DNA from: Bradyrhizobium sp. LTSP849
GTDB lineage: Bacteria; Pseudomonadota; Alphaproteobacteria; Rhizobiales; Xanthobacteraceae
Length of the DNA stretch: 64,000 nucleotides
Assembly (NCBI RefSeq): GCF_000938255.1
Contig: NZ_JYMR01000028.1
Coordinates: forward strand, 104,625 to 168,624
Reading direction: 5' to 3'
The notes beneath the pieces were generated by a model, which worked only from the letters and a program-made list of their open reading frames with translations, had not been told where the DNA came from and made no database searches. Position 1 is the stretch's first letter; every line of letters starts with the position of its first letter. Position numbers and translations under genes: made by a program. Positions 50,305 to 59,053 of this stretch are shown one piece after another.

Positions 50305-51786
50305 ATGTCATCCAAGAGCGGCGAAGTTCCAACCCTGGTCATCACCGGTGCTCACCCCAAACTCTACAACCACGACCTCGCGCCGACCGCCCCCGAAGGA
50401 CGCACCTGGGGCGTGTTCAGCCTGTTTGCAATGTGGATGTCGGACGTCCACTCCGTCGGCGGTTACACGTTCGCTGCGAGCCTGTTCTTCCTCGGCCTGA
50501 CCGGCTGGCAGGTGCTGATCTCCATGTTGGTCGGCATCACGGCGGTCTACTTCCTGATGAACCTGATCGGACGCCCGTCGCTGCGCTACGGCATTCCGTT
50601 TCCGGTCGTTGCCCGCATCTCATTCGGGGTGATGGGCGCCAATCTTGCCGCCATGGTGCGGGGCGTCGTCGGCATTGTCTGGTACGGCGTGCAAACCTAC
50701 TTCGCCTCCAAGGCCGTGCAGGTCCTGATCGTCACCCTGGTGCCGTCGGCCGCCGATCTCACCCACAACAGCATCGTGGGCCTATCCACGCTCGCGTGGT
50801 TCAGCTTCCTCTTCATGTGGCTGTTCCAGCTTCTCATCTTCCTGAGCGGCATGGAGCGCATCCGCCGCTTCATCGATTTTTGCGGGCCGGTGGTGTACGT
50901 CGTCATGTTCGCGCTGGCGATCTGGATGTTGTGGCAAGCCGGTTTCGCGAGCCTGTCCTTGCAGCTCAGCCCGCCGGCTGCCTCCAACGCCGCGACGATC
51001 GGGGTGATGGCGAATGCCGCGATGCTGATCGTGGCCTACTTCTCGGCCCTCCTGCTCAATTTCGGTGACTTCGCCCGGTTCGGCAAAGATGAGCAGGCCA
51101 TGAAGATGGGCAATCTCCTCGGGCTGCCCGTCAACTTCCTGGTCTTCTCGATCATCACGGTGATCGTGACGGCCGGTACGCTGAAGGTGTTCGGGGAGGC
51201 GATCATGGATCCCGTACTGATCGTGGAGAAGATCGGCAATCCGTTCGTCGTCATCGTCGGATCGATCACCTTCATCGTCGCGACGATGGGCATCAACATC
51301 GTCGCCAACTTCGTTTCGCCGGCTTACGACATCTCCAACCTCAATCCACAGCGCATCAATTTCAAGCTCGGGGGCCTCATCACCTCGATCCTGTCGGTGC
51401 TGGTATGTCCGTGGCTGTTCGTGGCAAGCCCGTCGGCCATCACGCTGTTCGTCAGCATCTTCGGCTCCGCGCTCGGGCCGATGTTCGGCATCATGATCGC
51501 CGACTACTACCTCGTGAAGCGGCAGATCGTCGTGCTGGAGGACCTCTACACAATGTCGCCGAGCGGCGAATTCCACTACGATGGCGGCTGGAACCACAAG
51601 GCGCTGATTGCGCTCGCCGTATCCGGCACGCTATCGATGGGGCTGTCGCTTGCTGGCGCCTATGGGCTGATGTTCAACGTCGGCGACTGGGGCTGGTTGA
51701 TCGGCGCCAGCGTCGGCGCGATCGTTTACAGCGCGCTCTCGAAACAGGAGCGCAGCGTCATTGCCGCTCTCCCCGCGGGCGAATGA
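50305..51786 (+). CDS. NCS1-family nucleobase:cation symporter
   Basis: 493 residues, about 12 transmembrane helices. NCS1 signatures: TWGVFSLFAMWMSDVHSVGGYTFAASLFFLGLTGWQV at the N-terminus and NFGDFARFGKDEQAMKMGN in the cytoplasmic loop. The family carries uracil, cytosine, allantoin or hydantoins. The start MSSKSGEVPTLVITG at 50305 has GAGGGAG upstream; the frame open to 49981 is leader DNA. With the RutR-like regulator and the carbamoylase it forms a plausible hydantoin or pyrimidine salvage unit. A hairpin follows the stop. Confidence 0.9.
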   Translation: MSSKSGEVPTLVITGAHPKLYNHDLAPTAPEGRTWGVFSLFAMWMSDVHSVGGYTFAASLFFLGLTGWQVLISMLVGITAVYFLMNLIGRPSLRYGIPFPVVARISFGVMGANLAAMVRGVVGIVWYGVQTYFASKAVQVLIVTLVPSAADLTHNSIVGLSTLAWFSFLFMWLFQLLIFLSGMERIRRFIDFCGPVVYVVMFALAIWMLWQAGFASLSLQLSPPAASNAATIGVMANAAMLIVAYFSALLLNFGDFARFGKDEQAMKMGNLLGLPVNFLVFSIITVIVTAGTLKVFGEAIMDPVLIVEKIGNPFVVIVGSITFIVATMGINIVANFVSPAYDISNLNPQRINFKLGGLITSILSVLVCPWLFVASPSAITLFVSIFGSALGPMFGIMIADYYLVKRQIVVLEDLYTMSPSGEFHYDGGWNHKALIALAVSGTLSMGLSLAGAYGLMFNVGDWGWLIGASVGAIVYSALSKQERSVIAALPAGE

Positions 51787-51803
51787 TAATCAGGATCCTG
51801 ACG

Positions 51804-51829
51804 GCCGAGCCGGCACCAGCCGGTTCGGC
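51804..51829. terminator. Hairpin after the NCS1 transporter
   Basis: GCCGAGCCGGC / GCCGGTTCGGC (51804-51814 / 51819-51829) with loop ACCA and one G-T wobble. No T-run, so termination would be Rho-assisted or it stabilises the 3' end. Confidence 0.45.
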
Positions 51830-51860
51830 TGGCAAGGCCGCCTGGGCAAGGGCCGGTTGA

Positions 51861-51883
51861 TCTGGGAATCGACAATTCCCAGA
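51861..51883. promoter_or_regulatory. Perfect 9-bp inverted repeat, candidate operator
   Basis: TCTGGGAAT-CGACA-ATTCCCAGA. Perfect 9-bp arms with 5-bp spacer, between the transporter and the small gene at 52037. Confidence 0.35.
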
Positions 51884-52036
51884 CCAGTTCCATCCTCGCT
51901 TTCAGATCCACGGCCAGACGTCGCCGGTGCATCCTCAGATCCTACAGCGACTGACCGGCGCGCTGGCATTCTCCTTGCTGCATGAGGATCAATCCCTCAG
52001 ACCCGCAGTGGGTCTGTCTCATTGTGAGGCGATCAC

Positions 52037-52297
52037 ATGCAGCCGACGTCCCGTTTCGAAGCGACTATCCCGACACAGCTCCACGCACTGATTTCCGATC
52101 TGCGCTGGCGCACGCAAATGCTCGATGCTGACATTTTGGAGGAAGAGCGGCGGGCTGGGATCTCCGACCCAAAGAACCTGGCCTACCCGATGCTCGCTCT
52201 GAACCTGAGGGCTCGGCGCGACAATATCCAGGTGAGCATCACGATCCTCGAAAGCCGCCTTGAGAAACAATCGGCCGCGTGGCAACGCGCCGCCTGA
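52037..52297 (+). CDS. Small hypothetical protein
   Basis: 86 residues, MQPTSRFEATIPTQLHALIS, then two helices rich in Leu, Arg and Glu (DLRWRTQMLDADILEEERRAG, ALNLRARRDNIQVSITILESRLEKQ). Probably a helical bundle or coiled coil. GTGAGGCG precedes the ATG. Its heptad-like character resembles the other small helical proteins at 22511, 22739 and 52503. Function unknown. Confidence 0.6.
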   Translation: MQPTSRFEATIPTQLHALISDLRWRTQMLDADILEEERRAGISDPKNLAYPMLALNLRARRDNIQVSITILESRLEKQSAAWQRAA

Positions 52298-52502
52298 TGC
52301 GAATGGTGTCCGCCCGACCTGCAGCGCGACGTGCTGGCAGGTGGCGATGGGGCGGTAGCTCGATCGACTGCGATGTCGAGCGCCCATGGATTCGCGTTGC
52401 CAATCTGCAACGGTTCCCCACGGTCTGAAGCCGGACAAAAGAAACGCCCATTGCGGCCACGAACCCCGCTCACAACGCCGTGAGACAAGCAGGGGAACGA
52501 CG

Positions 52503-52727
52503 ATGCGTGCACAACGCGTTTGGAAAGTGAATGGAGCCGCCAGCATCGGACAGCTTCAATCCAGACTGGACGACCTGAACAAGCGTCTCAGCCAGCTCGA
52601 AAATCAGCATCCCGCAAGCTGGAAGATCGACGAGCTGAAATCGAATGCGCTCAGCCTGTCGCGAGAGATCGACGACATCCGCTGCGCCGAAGCGACGGCC
52701 GCGTTGGGAGAATTGCTGCGGAAATAA
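52503..52727 (+). CDS. Small coiled-coil hypothetical protein
   Basis: 74 residues starting MRAQRVWKVNGAASIGQLQS, with heptads through RLDDLNKRLSQLENQHPASWKIDELKSNALSLSREIDDI and ending ALGELLRK. The ATG at 52503 has AGGGGAACG upstream; the frame open back to 52386 is unlikely. Function unknown; possibly dimeric. Confidence 0.58.
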   Translation: MRAQRVWKVNGAASIGQLQSRLDDLNKRLSQLENQHPASWKIDELKSNALSLSREIDDIRCAEATAALGELLRK

Positions 52728-52873
52728 GACAGCGGGCCGCTCGACGGGTTTCTTCGCCGCCCACCGAGCGCCCGTCTTTTGTGCACAATCCCGCCACATC
52801 TTGAACGTTCATCGCGCGGGTCCACATCTCAGGGAACAACAGCGGTCGCAAATCCCAGGGATTGACCCAATCC

Positions 52874-53878
52874 ATGAGCATGTCCGGATCAGTCAGCCCT
52901 GAACGCCATGTCGTCGTTCTCGTCTATCCGGACATCATGGCGATGGATGTCTGCGGCCCGATGGAAGCCTTCGCCATGGCGAATGCGCTTGCTGGTCGCG
53001 GCCTGTATCGCCTTTCGGTCGCTGCCGTCACGATCGATCCGATCAGGACGTCGCTCGGGTTCTGCATCGTTCCGAATTACGCGCTCAGGGATCTCGAAGG
53101 CCCGATCGACACCCTGCTGGTCGCGGGCGGATATGGTCACGTCGCAGCCTTGCGCGACCCGGCGCTGACCGGCTGGCTGCGCGAAGCAGCGCCTCGCGCG
53201 CGACGGCATGGCTCGATCTGCACCGGCGCGTTTCCGCTGGCGGCGTCAGGTCTTCTCGACGGCAAGCGCGCGACGACGCACTGGGCTCTTGCGCCGTCTT
53301 TCGCACAAAGTTTTCCGGCGACGACGCTCGAGATCGACAGCATCTTCGTGCGCGATGGCCAGACCTATACGTCGGCCGGCATCACGGCCGGAATCGATCT
53401 TGCGCTCGCGCTGATCGAGGAAGATCACGGGCGGACATTCGCACTGCGTGTGGCCCGCAGCCTGGTGGTGTTCCTGAAGCGCCCCGGTGGGCAGTCGCAA
53501 TTCTCGACGCACCTTCAGGCGCAGTTCTCATCGGTTCCCGCGATCCGCAAGGCGCAGGAATGGGCGCTCGCCCATCTCTCCGAAGACCTCAGCGCCAAGG
53601 CTTTTGCAGCCCATGTCGGGATGAGCGAGCGGAACTTTCGCCGGATGTTCGTCGATGAACTGCGCGAGACACCGCGCGAATATGTCGAGAGGATCCGCCT
53701 CGACGAGGCCCGGCGTCAAATCGAGGATACCGACCTTCCCGCCCAGACTGTCGCAAAACGATGCGGCTTCGGCACGGTGCACAGCCTGCGGCGCGCGTTC
53801 GTGCGTCAGCTCGGCGTGACACCGCAATGGTATCGGGCGCAGTTTCAGAAGAACGACGTCGCTGGCAAATCCGCCTGA
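52874..53878 (+). CDS. GlxA-type AraC family transcriptional regulator
   Basis: About 334 residues. An N-terminal DJ-1/PfpI-like domain (HVVVLVYPDIMAMDVCGPMEAFAMAN, with the nucleophile-elbow SICTGAFPLAASGLLDGKRATTHW), then a C-terminal AraC domain with two helix-turn-helix motifs (HLSEDLSAKAFAAHVGMSERNFRRMFVDELRETPREYVERIRLDEARRQIE, QTVAKRCGFGTVHSLRRAFVRQLGVTPQWYR). GlxA proteins act on quaternary amine or arginine catabolism. The start is one of two ATGs (52874, 52880), with a TTG at 52862 also possible. It precedes a LuxR gene and the polyamine-type operon. Confidence 0.9.
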   Translation: MSMSGSVSPERHVVVLVYPDIMAMDVCGPMEAFAMANALAGRGLYRLSVAAVTIDPIRTSLGFCIVPNYALRDLEGPIDTLLVAGGYGHVAALRDPALTGWLREAAPRARRHGSICTGAFPLAASGLLDGKRATTHWALAPSFAQSFPATTLEIDSIFVRDGQTYTSAGITAGIDLALALIEEDHGRTFALRVARSLVVFLKRPGGQSQFSTHLQAQFSSVPAIRKAQEWALAHLSEDLSAKAFAAHVGMSERNFRRMFVDELRETPREYVERIRLDEARRQIEDTDLPAQTVAKRCGFGTVHSLRRAFVRQLGVTPQWYRAQFQKNDVAGKSA

Positions 53879-53889
53879 ACAACTTATGC

Positions 53890-53925
53890 GTGTAAACTTT
53901 GGCCGGATTTACACCATCTTTGGCC
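53890..53925. promoter_or_regulatory. Inverted repeat with overlapping direct repeats upstream of the LuxR gene
   Basis: GTGTAAA (53890-53896) pairs with TTTACAC (53908-53914). The word CTTTGGCC occurs at 53897-53904 and again at 53918-53925, 21 bp apart, two helical turns. About 100 bp upstream of the LuxR-type start. Confidence 0.45.
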
Positions 53926-54024
53926 AGGACTGCACACGTGGCGGAATAGTCGGCGCACGCGTTTCGTTGTTTAATCGCGACATCGTCCGCCGCACGCGGC
54001 GTTGTCGAAAGGAGCGCACATCGG

Positions 54025-54669
54025 ATGCGCACCAACGGACTTGTGGAACTTTTTCCGGACGCGGACCATCACGCAGTGCCCGCCGTTCTGGACCATCTCT
54101 CTGCCGGCGTAGCCCTGCTCGATCGCAAGCTCCACGTTCAGTTTGCCAACAAAGCCTTCCGCGCCATGGCGAATGACGGAGCGCTGGCCCTGCGCGGCCG
54201 AACGCTTTCGAGCTCCTGGCCGTCCTCGGCACGACAATTCGATCGCATGACCCGCTCCGCCCTGCTCGGCGCGGCCGGCGGCACCATGGCCATTCCACAT
54301 CCGAACGACGGGCGCCTCATCACCATTCTGGTGACGCCGGCACACGGCCGCGAATACGACGGCTTGAGCGGCCTTGGGCATCGCGACAGCGCGGCGATCA
54401 TCTTCATGCTCGACCCGGCCCGACCGTCGACACTCCCGCCGGTTTGGATCATGGACGCCTACCAGCTGACGATGGCGGAGGCCCAGGTGGCGCTGCAGGC
54501 CTCGCTCGGCCGTTCCGTGTCCGACATCGGGGTCCGGCTCAAGGTTTCACCGAATACGGTCAAGACGCATCTGCGCCGCGTCTTCGCCAAGACCGGCGTG
54601 CGTGGTCAGGCGGAGCTGGTGGGTCTCATTGCGGCGCTGCGGTCCGTCCGCGGCGATTGCGGAGCTTAA
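54025..54669 (+). CDS. PAS/LuxR-type transcriptional regulator
   Basis: 214 residues. The N-terminal part looks like a PAS-type sensor fragment (VPAVLDHLSAGVALLDRKLHVQFANKAFRAMA), the C-terminal part is a LuxR/FixJ-type HTH (YQLTMAEAQVALQASLGRSVSDIGVRLKVSPNTVKTHLRRVFAKTGVRGQAELVGLIAAL). There is no receiver domain, so it may be ligand-driven rather than phosphorylation-driven. It is convergent with the ABC operon, ending 49 bp before the permease stop, and follows the GlxA-type gene. Confidence 0.85.
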   Translation: MRTNGLVELFPDADHHAVPAVLDHLSAGVALLDRKLHVQFANKAFRAMANDGALALRGRTLSSSWPSSARQFDRMTRSALLGAAGGTMAIPHPNDGRLITILVTPAHGREYDGLSGLGHRDSAAIIFMLDPARPSTLPPVWIMDAYQLTMAEAQVALQASLGRSVSDIGVRLKVSPNTVKTHLRRVFAKTGVRGQAELVGLIAALRSVRGDCGA

Positions 54670-54718
54670 CGGGGGCCGTTCAGCCCAGTCGTCAGTGGGA
54701 CCAACGTCCGCCGCGTTT

Positions 54719-56497
54719 CTATTGGGCGTGTTGGCGGCTCGCCGCGAGTGCCCGTATCATTTCAACAACGATGAACATCAGGATCACGACCATCAGCACG
54801 ACGACGGACGCCGCAGCGATGACCGGATTGACCTGGAGCAGGATGTTGTCCCACATCTGCTTTGGCAGCGTGGTCTTCAGGCCTCCACCGACGAACATCG
54901 CCACCGTCAATTCCTCGAAAGACTGAAGGAAGCCGGTCACAAAGCCGACCGCGAGACCGCCGCTGACGAGCGGCAATGTCACCCGCCAGAGGATGCGCGA
55001 GCGCCCCGCCCCGAGCGTCGAAGCCGCGGCATTGAGACCCCAATCATAGCCCTTGAAGGTTGCCAGCATCACCATGAAGACCACCGGCAGCGCGATCACG
55101 GCATGGCCGATGATGATGCCGAGGTCGGTCGCGACCAACGACATCTTCGCGAACAGATAGAACAGCGAGATTGCGATCACGATCGAGGGAACCATCATCG
55201 GCGACAGGCACAGCAGGAAAGCCAGGCTGCCGAACCGTCCCTTGGTGTGGACAACGCCAAGTGCGGCCATCGATGCGACCACCAGCGTGATCGCCCCCGC
55301 CGCGAAACCGATGCCGAATGAACGCATCATCGCCGCAACCCACAGCGGCGACGTCGCGAATTCCTCGAACCAGCGCATGCTGAATCCAGGCGGTGGGAAT
55401 GACAGGAAATTCGATGCCGTGAACGCCATCGGCACGAAGGCAATGATCGGGATCAGCAGCACGCCGAGGATGGCCCAGGCGTAGACCGACATGAACATTG
55501 ATCCGCGCAGGCCGCGAACGTGGCGCGTCCAGCCTTCCTCGATGAGGCCAAAGACCAGCCCGATCGCGAAAGCAATGCCGAGCCCAGCCCGCCGCAACAG
55601 GCCGTCCGGCCGGGAGGGCCTGGCTCCCCCGCCGGTCACCGACGACAGGCCGAAGATGCGGTCGTAGGCAAAGCAGGTCGCGACCGCCGAAATCAGCAGG
55701 ATCGCCGCCAGCGCACTCCCGAGCTGCCAGTTTTGCAGCTCGTTGATTTGCAGGATGATCAACTGCCCGATCATCGAGTCCCTGGGACCGCCGATCAGCG
55801 CCGGTGTGATGAAGAAACCAAGCGAGGCGACCAGCACCAGCAGCCCGGCGGCTGCGACCCCGCGCATCGAAAGTTGAAAGAACACCTGCCAGAACGCGCG
55901 CGAGGCGTTGGCGCCGAGCGTCGATGCCGCCATCAGGAGACGGCGATCGATCTGGTTCATCACCGGCAACATGGTGACGACGGCGAGCGGCAGCAAAGTA
56001 TGCGTCATCGCGAAGATGACGGTCGTGCGGCTGAACAGGAGTTTGTCGCCGCCGGCCAGGCCAAGCGCGAGCATGGTCTTGGCGACGATACCGTTGCGGC
56101 CCAGCAGCACCAGCCACGAGAAGTTTTTGATCAATGCGCTGGTCCAGAACGGCAGCAGCACGACCAGCGCCGCGATCCGTTGTTGACGCGGCGGCTTGCA
56201 CGACAGCCAATACGCCAAGGGATAGCCGAGCAACAGGCACAGCACCGTCGTCCACAGCGCAACGGAGAAGGTGGTCGACAGCACCGTAAGATACGGCCCG
56301 TTCCAGATCCGCAGGAATGCCGCCGCGCTCAGCGCACCCGTCTTGTCGACGACGCTCAGCGACAACACCTGCGCCGTCGGCCAGATCAGGAACACCGCCA
56401 GGAAGGCAATCGCGGGCGCTGCAAGCCAGAGCGGATCGAACTTCAGCTTGGCCCGCGCAGGTCGGGCAGCGCCCTCGAGGGAGGCGATATCGGTCAT
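54719..56497 (-). CDS. Fused double ABC permease (PotB-PotC-like)
   Basis: 592 residues containing two binding-protein-dependent permease domains in one chain: the first ending with GASRAFWQVFFQLSMRGV-like EAA loop (residues about 195-260), the second with GAGRSRILWRVTLPLVSGGL (C-terminal). Normally polyamine and iron-type importers have two separate permease genes. The joint is about residue 290 (GLSSVTGGGARPSRPDGLL). Start MTDIASLEG at 56497; the frame continuing to 56623 is unsupported. It is last in the operon after the LLM oxidoreductase. Confidence 0.88.
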   Translation of the reverse strand: MTDIASLEGAARPARAKLKFDPLWLAAPAIAFLAVFLIWPTAQVLSLSVVDKTGALSAAAFLRIWNGPYLTVLSTTFSVALWTTVLCLLLGYPLAYWLSCKPPRQQRIAALVVLLPFWTSALIKNFSWLVLLGRNGIVAKTMLALGLAGGDKLLFSRTTVIFAMTHTLLPLAVVTMLPVMNQIDRRLLMAASTLGANASRAFWQVFFQLSMRGVAAAGLLVLVASLGFFITPALIGGPRDSMIGQLIILQINELQNWQLGSALAAILLISAVATCFAYDRIFGLSSVTGGGARPSRPDGLLRRAGLGIAFAIGLVFGLIEEGWTRHVRGLRGSMFMSVYAWAILGVLLIPIIAFVPMAFTASNFLSFPPPGFSMRWFEEFATSPLWVAAMMRSFGIGFAAGAITLVVASMAALGVVHTKGRFGSLAFLLCLSPMMVPSIVIAISLFYLFAKMSLVATDLGIIIGHAVIALPVVFMVMLATFKGYDWGLNAAASTLGAGRSRILWRVTLPLVSGGLAVGFVTGFLQSFEELTVAMFVGGGLKTTLPKQMWDNILLQVNPVIAAASVVVLMVVILMFIVVEMIRALAASRQHAQ

Positions 56498-56528
56498 CGG
56501 TCGGTCGCTCTCCCTCACGGCTCCAAAT

Positions 56529-57890
56529 TCAGGCGCGCTTGGCGACCGGCGCAGCAGCAGCCACGGCGTGTCGGTTCTCGGGACGCGACAGGCCGAGGTG
56601 CTCGCGCAGGGTACGGCCCTCATAGTCGTTGCGGAACACGCCGCGCCGCTGGAGTTCCGGCACCACTTTGGTGACGAAGTCCTGCATCGTGCTCGGCAGC
56701 GCCACGAACGAGATCATGAAGCCGTCGCAGGCCCCCGCCTCGATCCAGGACTCCATGTGATCGGCCACTTGCGTCGGCGTGCCGCAGAACGTCGCCTTGG
56801 CGCGATTGAAGCGGCGCGTGATCTCGCGCAGAGTCAGGCCCTGCCGGATCAGGCCGGCGATCTCGTCGAAATAGGCCTTATGAAGGTTCGAGGTTGCCGG
56901 AATCCGGCTCACCGGCACCGGCTCGTCGAGCGGCAGATCCGACAAATCGGTTTCGAGGTCCTGGCTGAGCCTCAAGACGCCGACATCGGGGTGAACGAGC
57001 TCCTGCCAGCGGTCGAGCTTGTCGCGCGCCTCCTGCTCGCTCTCGCCGATCACGACCGAGATGCCGGAGGCGATCTTCAGATCATCCGGATGGCGCCCGA
57101 ACTTGCCCATCCGCTCCTTCAGATCGCGATAGAACGCGATTGCGCCGTCGAGATTGCCGCTGGAGCCGAACACCACCTCGGCATATTCGGCGGCGAAATC
57201 CCTGCCCGTGTCGGAAGCGCCGGCCTGGATGATGACCGGGCGACCCTGCGGCGGCCGCTCGAGGTTGAGCACTCCATGCACGGTGAAGTACTTGCCCTGG
57301 TGATCGACCAGATGCTGTTTCTCCGGAATGAAGCTCTGGCACGTGGCCTTGTCGTAGACAAAGGCGCCGTCCTCCCAGCTGTCCCACAGCGCCTCGACGA
57401 CATCGATGAACTCTTTTGCCTTGGCATAGCGGTCCGCATGCGGCGGCAGGCGGTCGAGGCCGAAATTGCGCGCCGCATAGTCGTTCGCGGAAGTCACGAC
57501 GTTCCAGGCCGCGCGGCCGTGCGAGATGTGATCCAGCGAGGAGAACAGCCGGGCGATGTTGTACGGCTCGTAGAAGCTGGTCGAGGCGGTGGCGCCGAGA
57601 CCGATCCGGCTCGTCGCCCCAGCGATCGCCGAGAGCAGCGTCAGCGGTTCCAGCACGTTCATGAACAGCGGCGAGCGGCTCCAGGCCTTCAGGTTCTCGG
57701 TGCGCGCGGCCGGCGTGTCGGCGATGAAGAAGAAGTCGAACTTGCCGCGCTCGGCGAGCTGGGCCATCTCGCGGTAGTAGTCGATGTCGGTGGACGCATG
57801 AGGACGCGCCTCATCCATCAACCAGGACGCCGCGTGCGATCCGTTGGCATGAACCAACGCCCCGATCGCCATCTGTTTCTTCTTGCTCAT
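56529..57890 (-). CDS. LLM-class flavin-dependent monooxygenase (NtaA/SnaA/DszA type)
   Basis: 453 residues. FMN-dependent luciferase-like TIM barrel: MAIGALVHANGSHAASWLMDEARPHASTDIDYYREMAQLAERGKFDFFFIAD, TSRIGLGATASTSFYEPYNIARLFSSLDHISHGRAAWNVVTSAND and RPVIIQAGASDTGRDFAAEYAEVVF are hallmarks of the NtaA/SnaA/DszA family, which oxidise nitrilotriacetate, sulfur heterocycles or long-chain compounds with a partner flavin reductase. It lies between the binding protein and the permease of the ABC operon, so it probably acts on the imported compound. No reductase gene is adjacent. Confidence 0.9.
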   Translation of the reverse strand: MSKKKQMAIGALVHANGSHAASWLMDEARPHASTDIDYYREMAQLAERGKFDFFFIADTPAARTENLKAWSRSPLFMNVLEPLTLLSAIAGATSRIGLGATASTSFYEPYNIARLFSSLDHISHGRAAWNVVTSANDYAARNFGLDRLPPHADRYAKAKEFIDVVEALWDSWEDGAFVYDKATCQSFIPEKQHLVDHQGKYFTVHGVLNLERPPQGRPVIIQAGASDTGRDFAAEYAEVVFGSSGNLDGAIAFYRDLKERMGKFGRHPDDLKIASGISVVIGESEQEARDKLDRWQELVHPDVGVLRLSQDLETDLSDLPLDEPVPVSRIPATSNLHKAYFDEIAGLIRQGLTLREITRRFNRAKATFCGTPTQVADHMESWIEAGACDGFMISFVALPSTMQDFVTKVVPELQRRGVFRNDYEGRTLREHLGLSRPENRHAVAAAAPVAKRA

Positions 57891-57927
57891 GATCGACCCT
57901 CGTTGACTTCGAAATGATTCCCAGGCC

Positions 57928-59007
57928 TCAGCCCTTCTTGCCGCCCATCAGCAGCCACTCCTGGAAGCGCTCGGAAATGGCGGCATAGTTCTTACCCCAA
58001 TAGGCAAAGTCGCGGATGGTGAGGCCGGCGAGATTCTCGGGCAGCGTCGGCAGCACCTTGGCGCGTTCCGGCTTGATGAAGTTGTAGGCCTTCAGATTGG
58101 TCGGACCATTGGCGACGATGTTCGAATAGGCCGCCTGCCGCTCCGGATGCATGCAGAACTTCACGAACTCACGCGCCTGCTTCAGCTTCGTTGTGCCCTT
58201 CGGGATCGACCAGCCGTCGACCGAATACAGACCTTTCCAGACGATGCCGACCGGCGCGCCGGAATCGATCGCGGCAAAAGCCCGCGCCGACCAGGTGTCG
58301 GCCATATCCACTTCGCCGTTCTGAAGGATCTGGGTGTTCTGCGCGCCGGCGGTCCACCAGACGGCGACCTCGGAGCGGATCTTCTCCAGCATCGCGAAGG
58401 CACGATCGACGTCGAGGGGATAAAGGTCCTTTGGCGCGACGCCGTCGGCCAGCAACGCCGATTCCAGCACGCCCTTGGGATTGCGGTACAGGCCACGGCG
58501 CCCCGGAAACTTGGCGGTGTCCCAGAAGTCCGCCCACCCGGTCGGGGCCGCCGCCTTGTAGGTGTCGGTCCGGTAGGCCATCACGATGCCATAGGCCGAG
58601 AAGCCAAACCAGTTCGGCATCAGCGAGCCCGGAATGAACTCGTCGTCCGGTCCCTTCGAAATCTCGAGCGGCTCGAGATAATCCTTCTCATTGGTCAGGC
58701 GCAGCACGTCATCCGGCGTCACCATGCAGACGTCCCAGAGCTTGGTGCCGGTGTCGACGATGACCTTGAATTGCGTCACCGGATCGGACTCGTGGACGAC
58801 GCCGACCACCTTGATGCCGGTCTCCTTCTCGAAGGGTTCATAGAAGGCGGTGCGGATCGCAGCACCCGGCGCGCCGCCGACATCGGCCACGGTGATCTGC
58901 TCGGCGGCGGTTGCCGGTCCGGTCCAGATCGCCGGCAGCGCGAGGCCTGCGGCCGCCACACCGGTTGTCTTGATAAGCTTGCGTCGCGAGATCGTGTTGG
59001 TGGACAT
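57928..59007 (-). CDS. Tat-exported ABC substrate-binding protein (polyamine/PotD-like)
   Basis: 359 residues. Twin-arginine signal MSTNTISRRKLIKTTGVAAA, then an SBP family 13/PotD-type fold (QITVADVGGAPGAAIRTAFYEPFEKETGIKVVGVVHESDP, MVTPDDVLRL, GWADFWDTAKFPGRRGLYRNPKGVLESALLADGV). The second lobe has WSARAFAAIDSGAPVGIVWKGLYSVDGWSIPKG. Such proteins bind spermidine, putrescine or other cationic or organic ligands. Second gene of the operon after the ATPase gene. Confidence 0.9.
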   Translation of the reverse strand: MSTNTISRRKLIKTTGVAAAGLALPAIWTGPATAAEQITVADVGGAPGAAIRTAFYEPFEKETGIKVVGVVHESDPVTQFKVIVDTGTKLWDVCMVTPDDVLRLTNEKDYLEPLEISKGPDDEFIPGSLMPNWFGFSAYGIVMAYRTDTYKAAAPTGWADFWDTAKFPGRRGLYRNPKGVLESALLADGVAPKDLYPLDVDRAFAMLEKIRSEVAVWWTAGAQNTQILQNGEVDMADTWSARAFAAIDSGAPVGIVWKGLYSVDGWSIPKGTTKLKQAREFVKFCMHPERQAAYSNIVANGPTNLKAYNFIKPERAKVLPTLPENLAGLTIRDFAYWGKNYAAISERFQEWLLMGGKKG

Positions 59008-59053
59008 CCTGGTCTCCGTGATGCGCGAGATCGAGTTGCAATGATGGTGTGGT

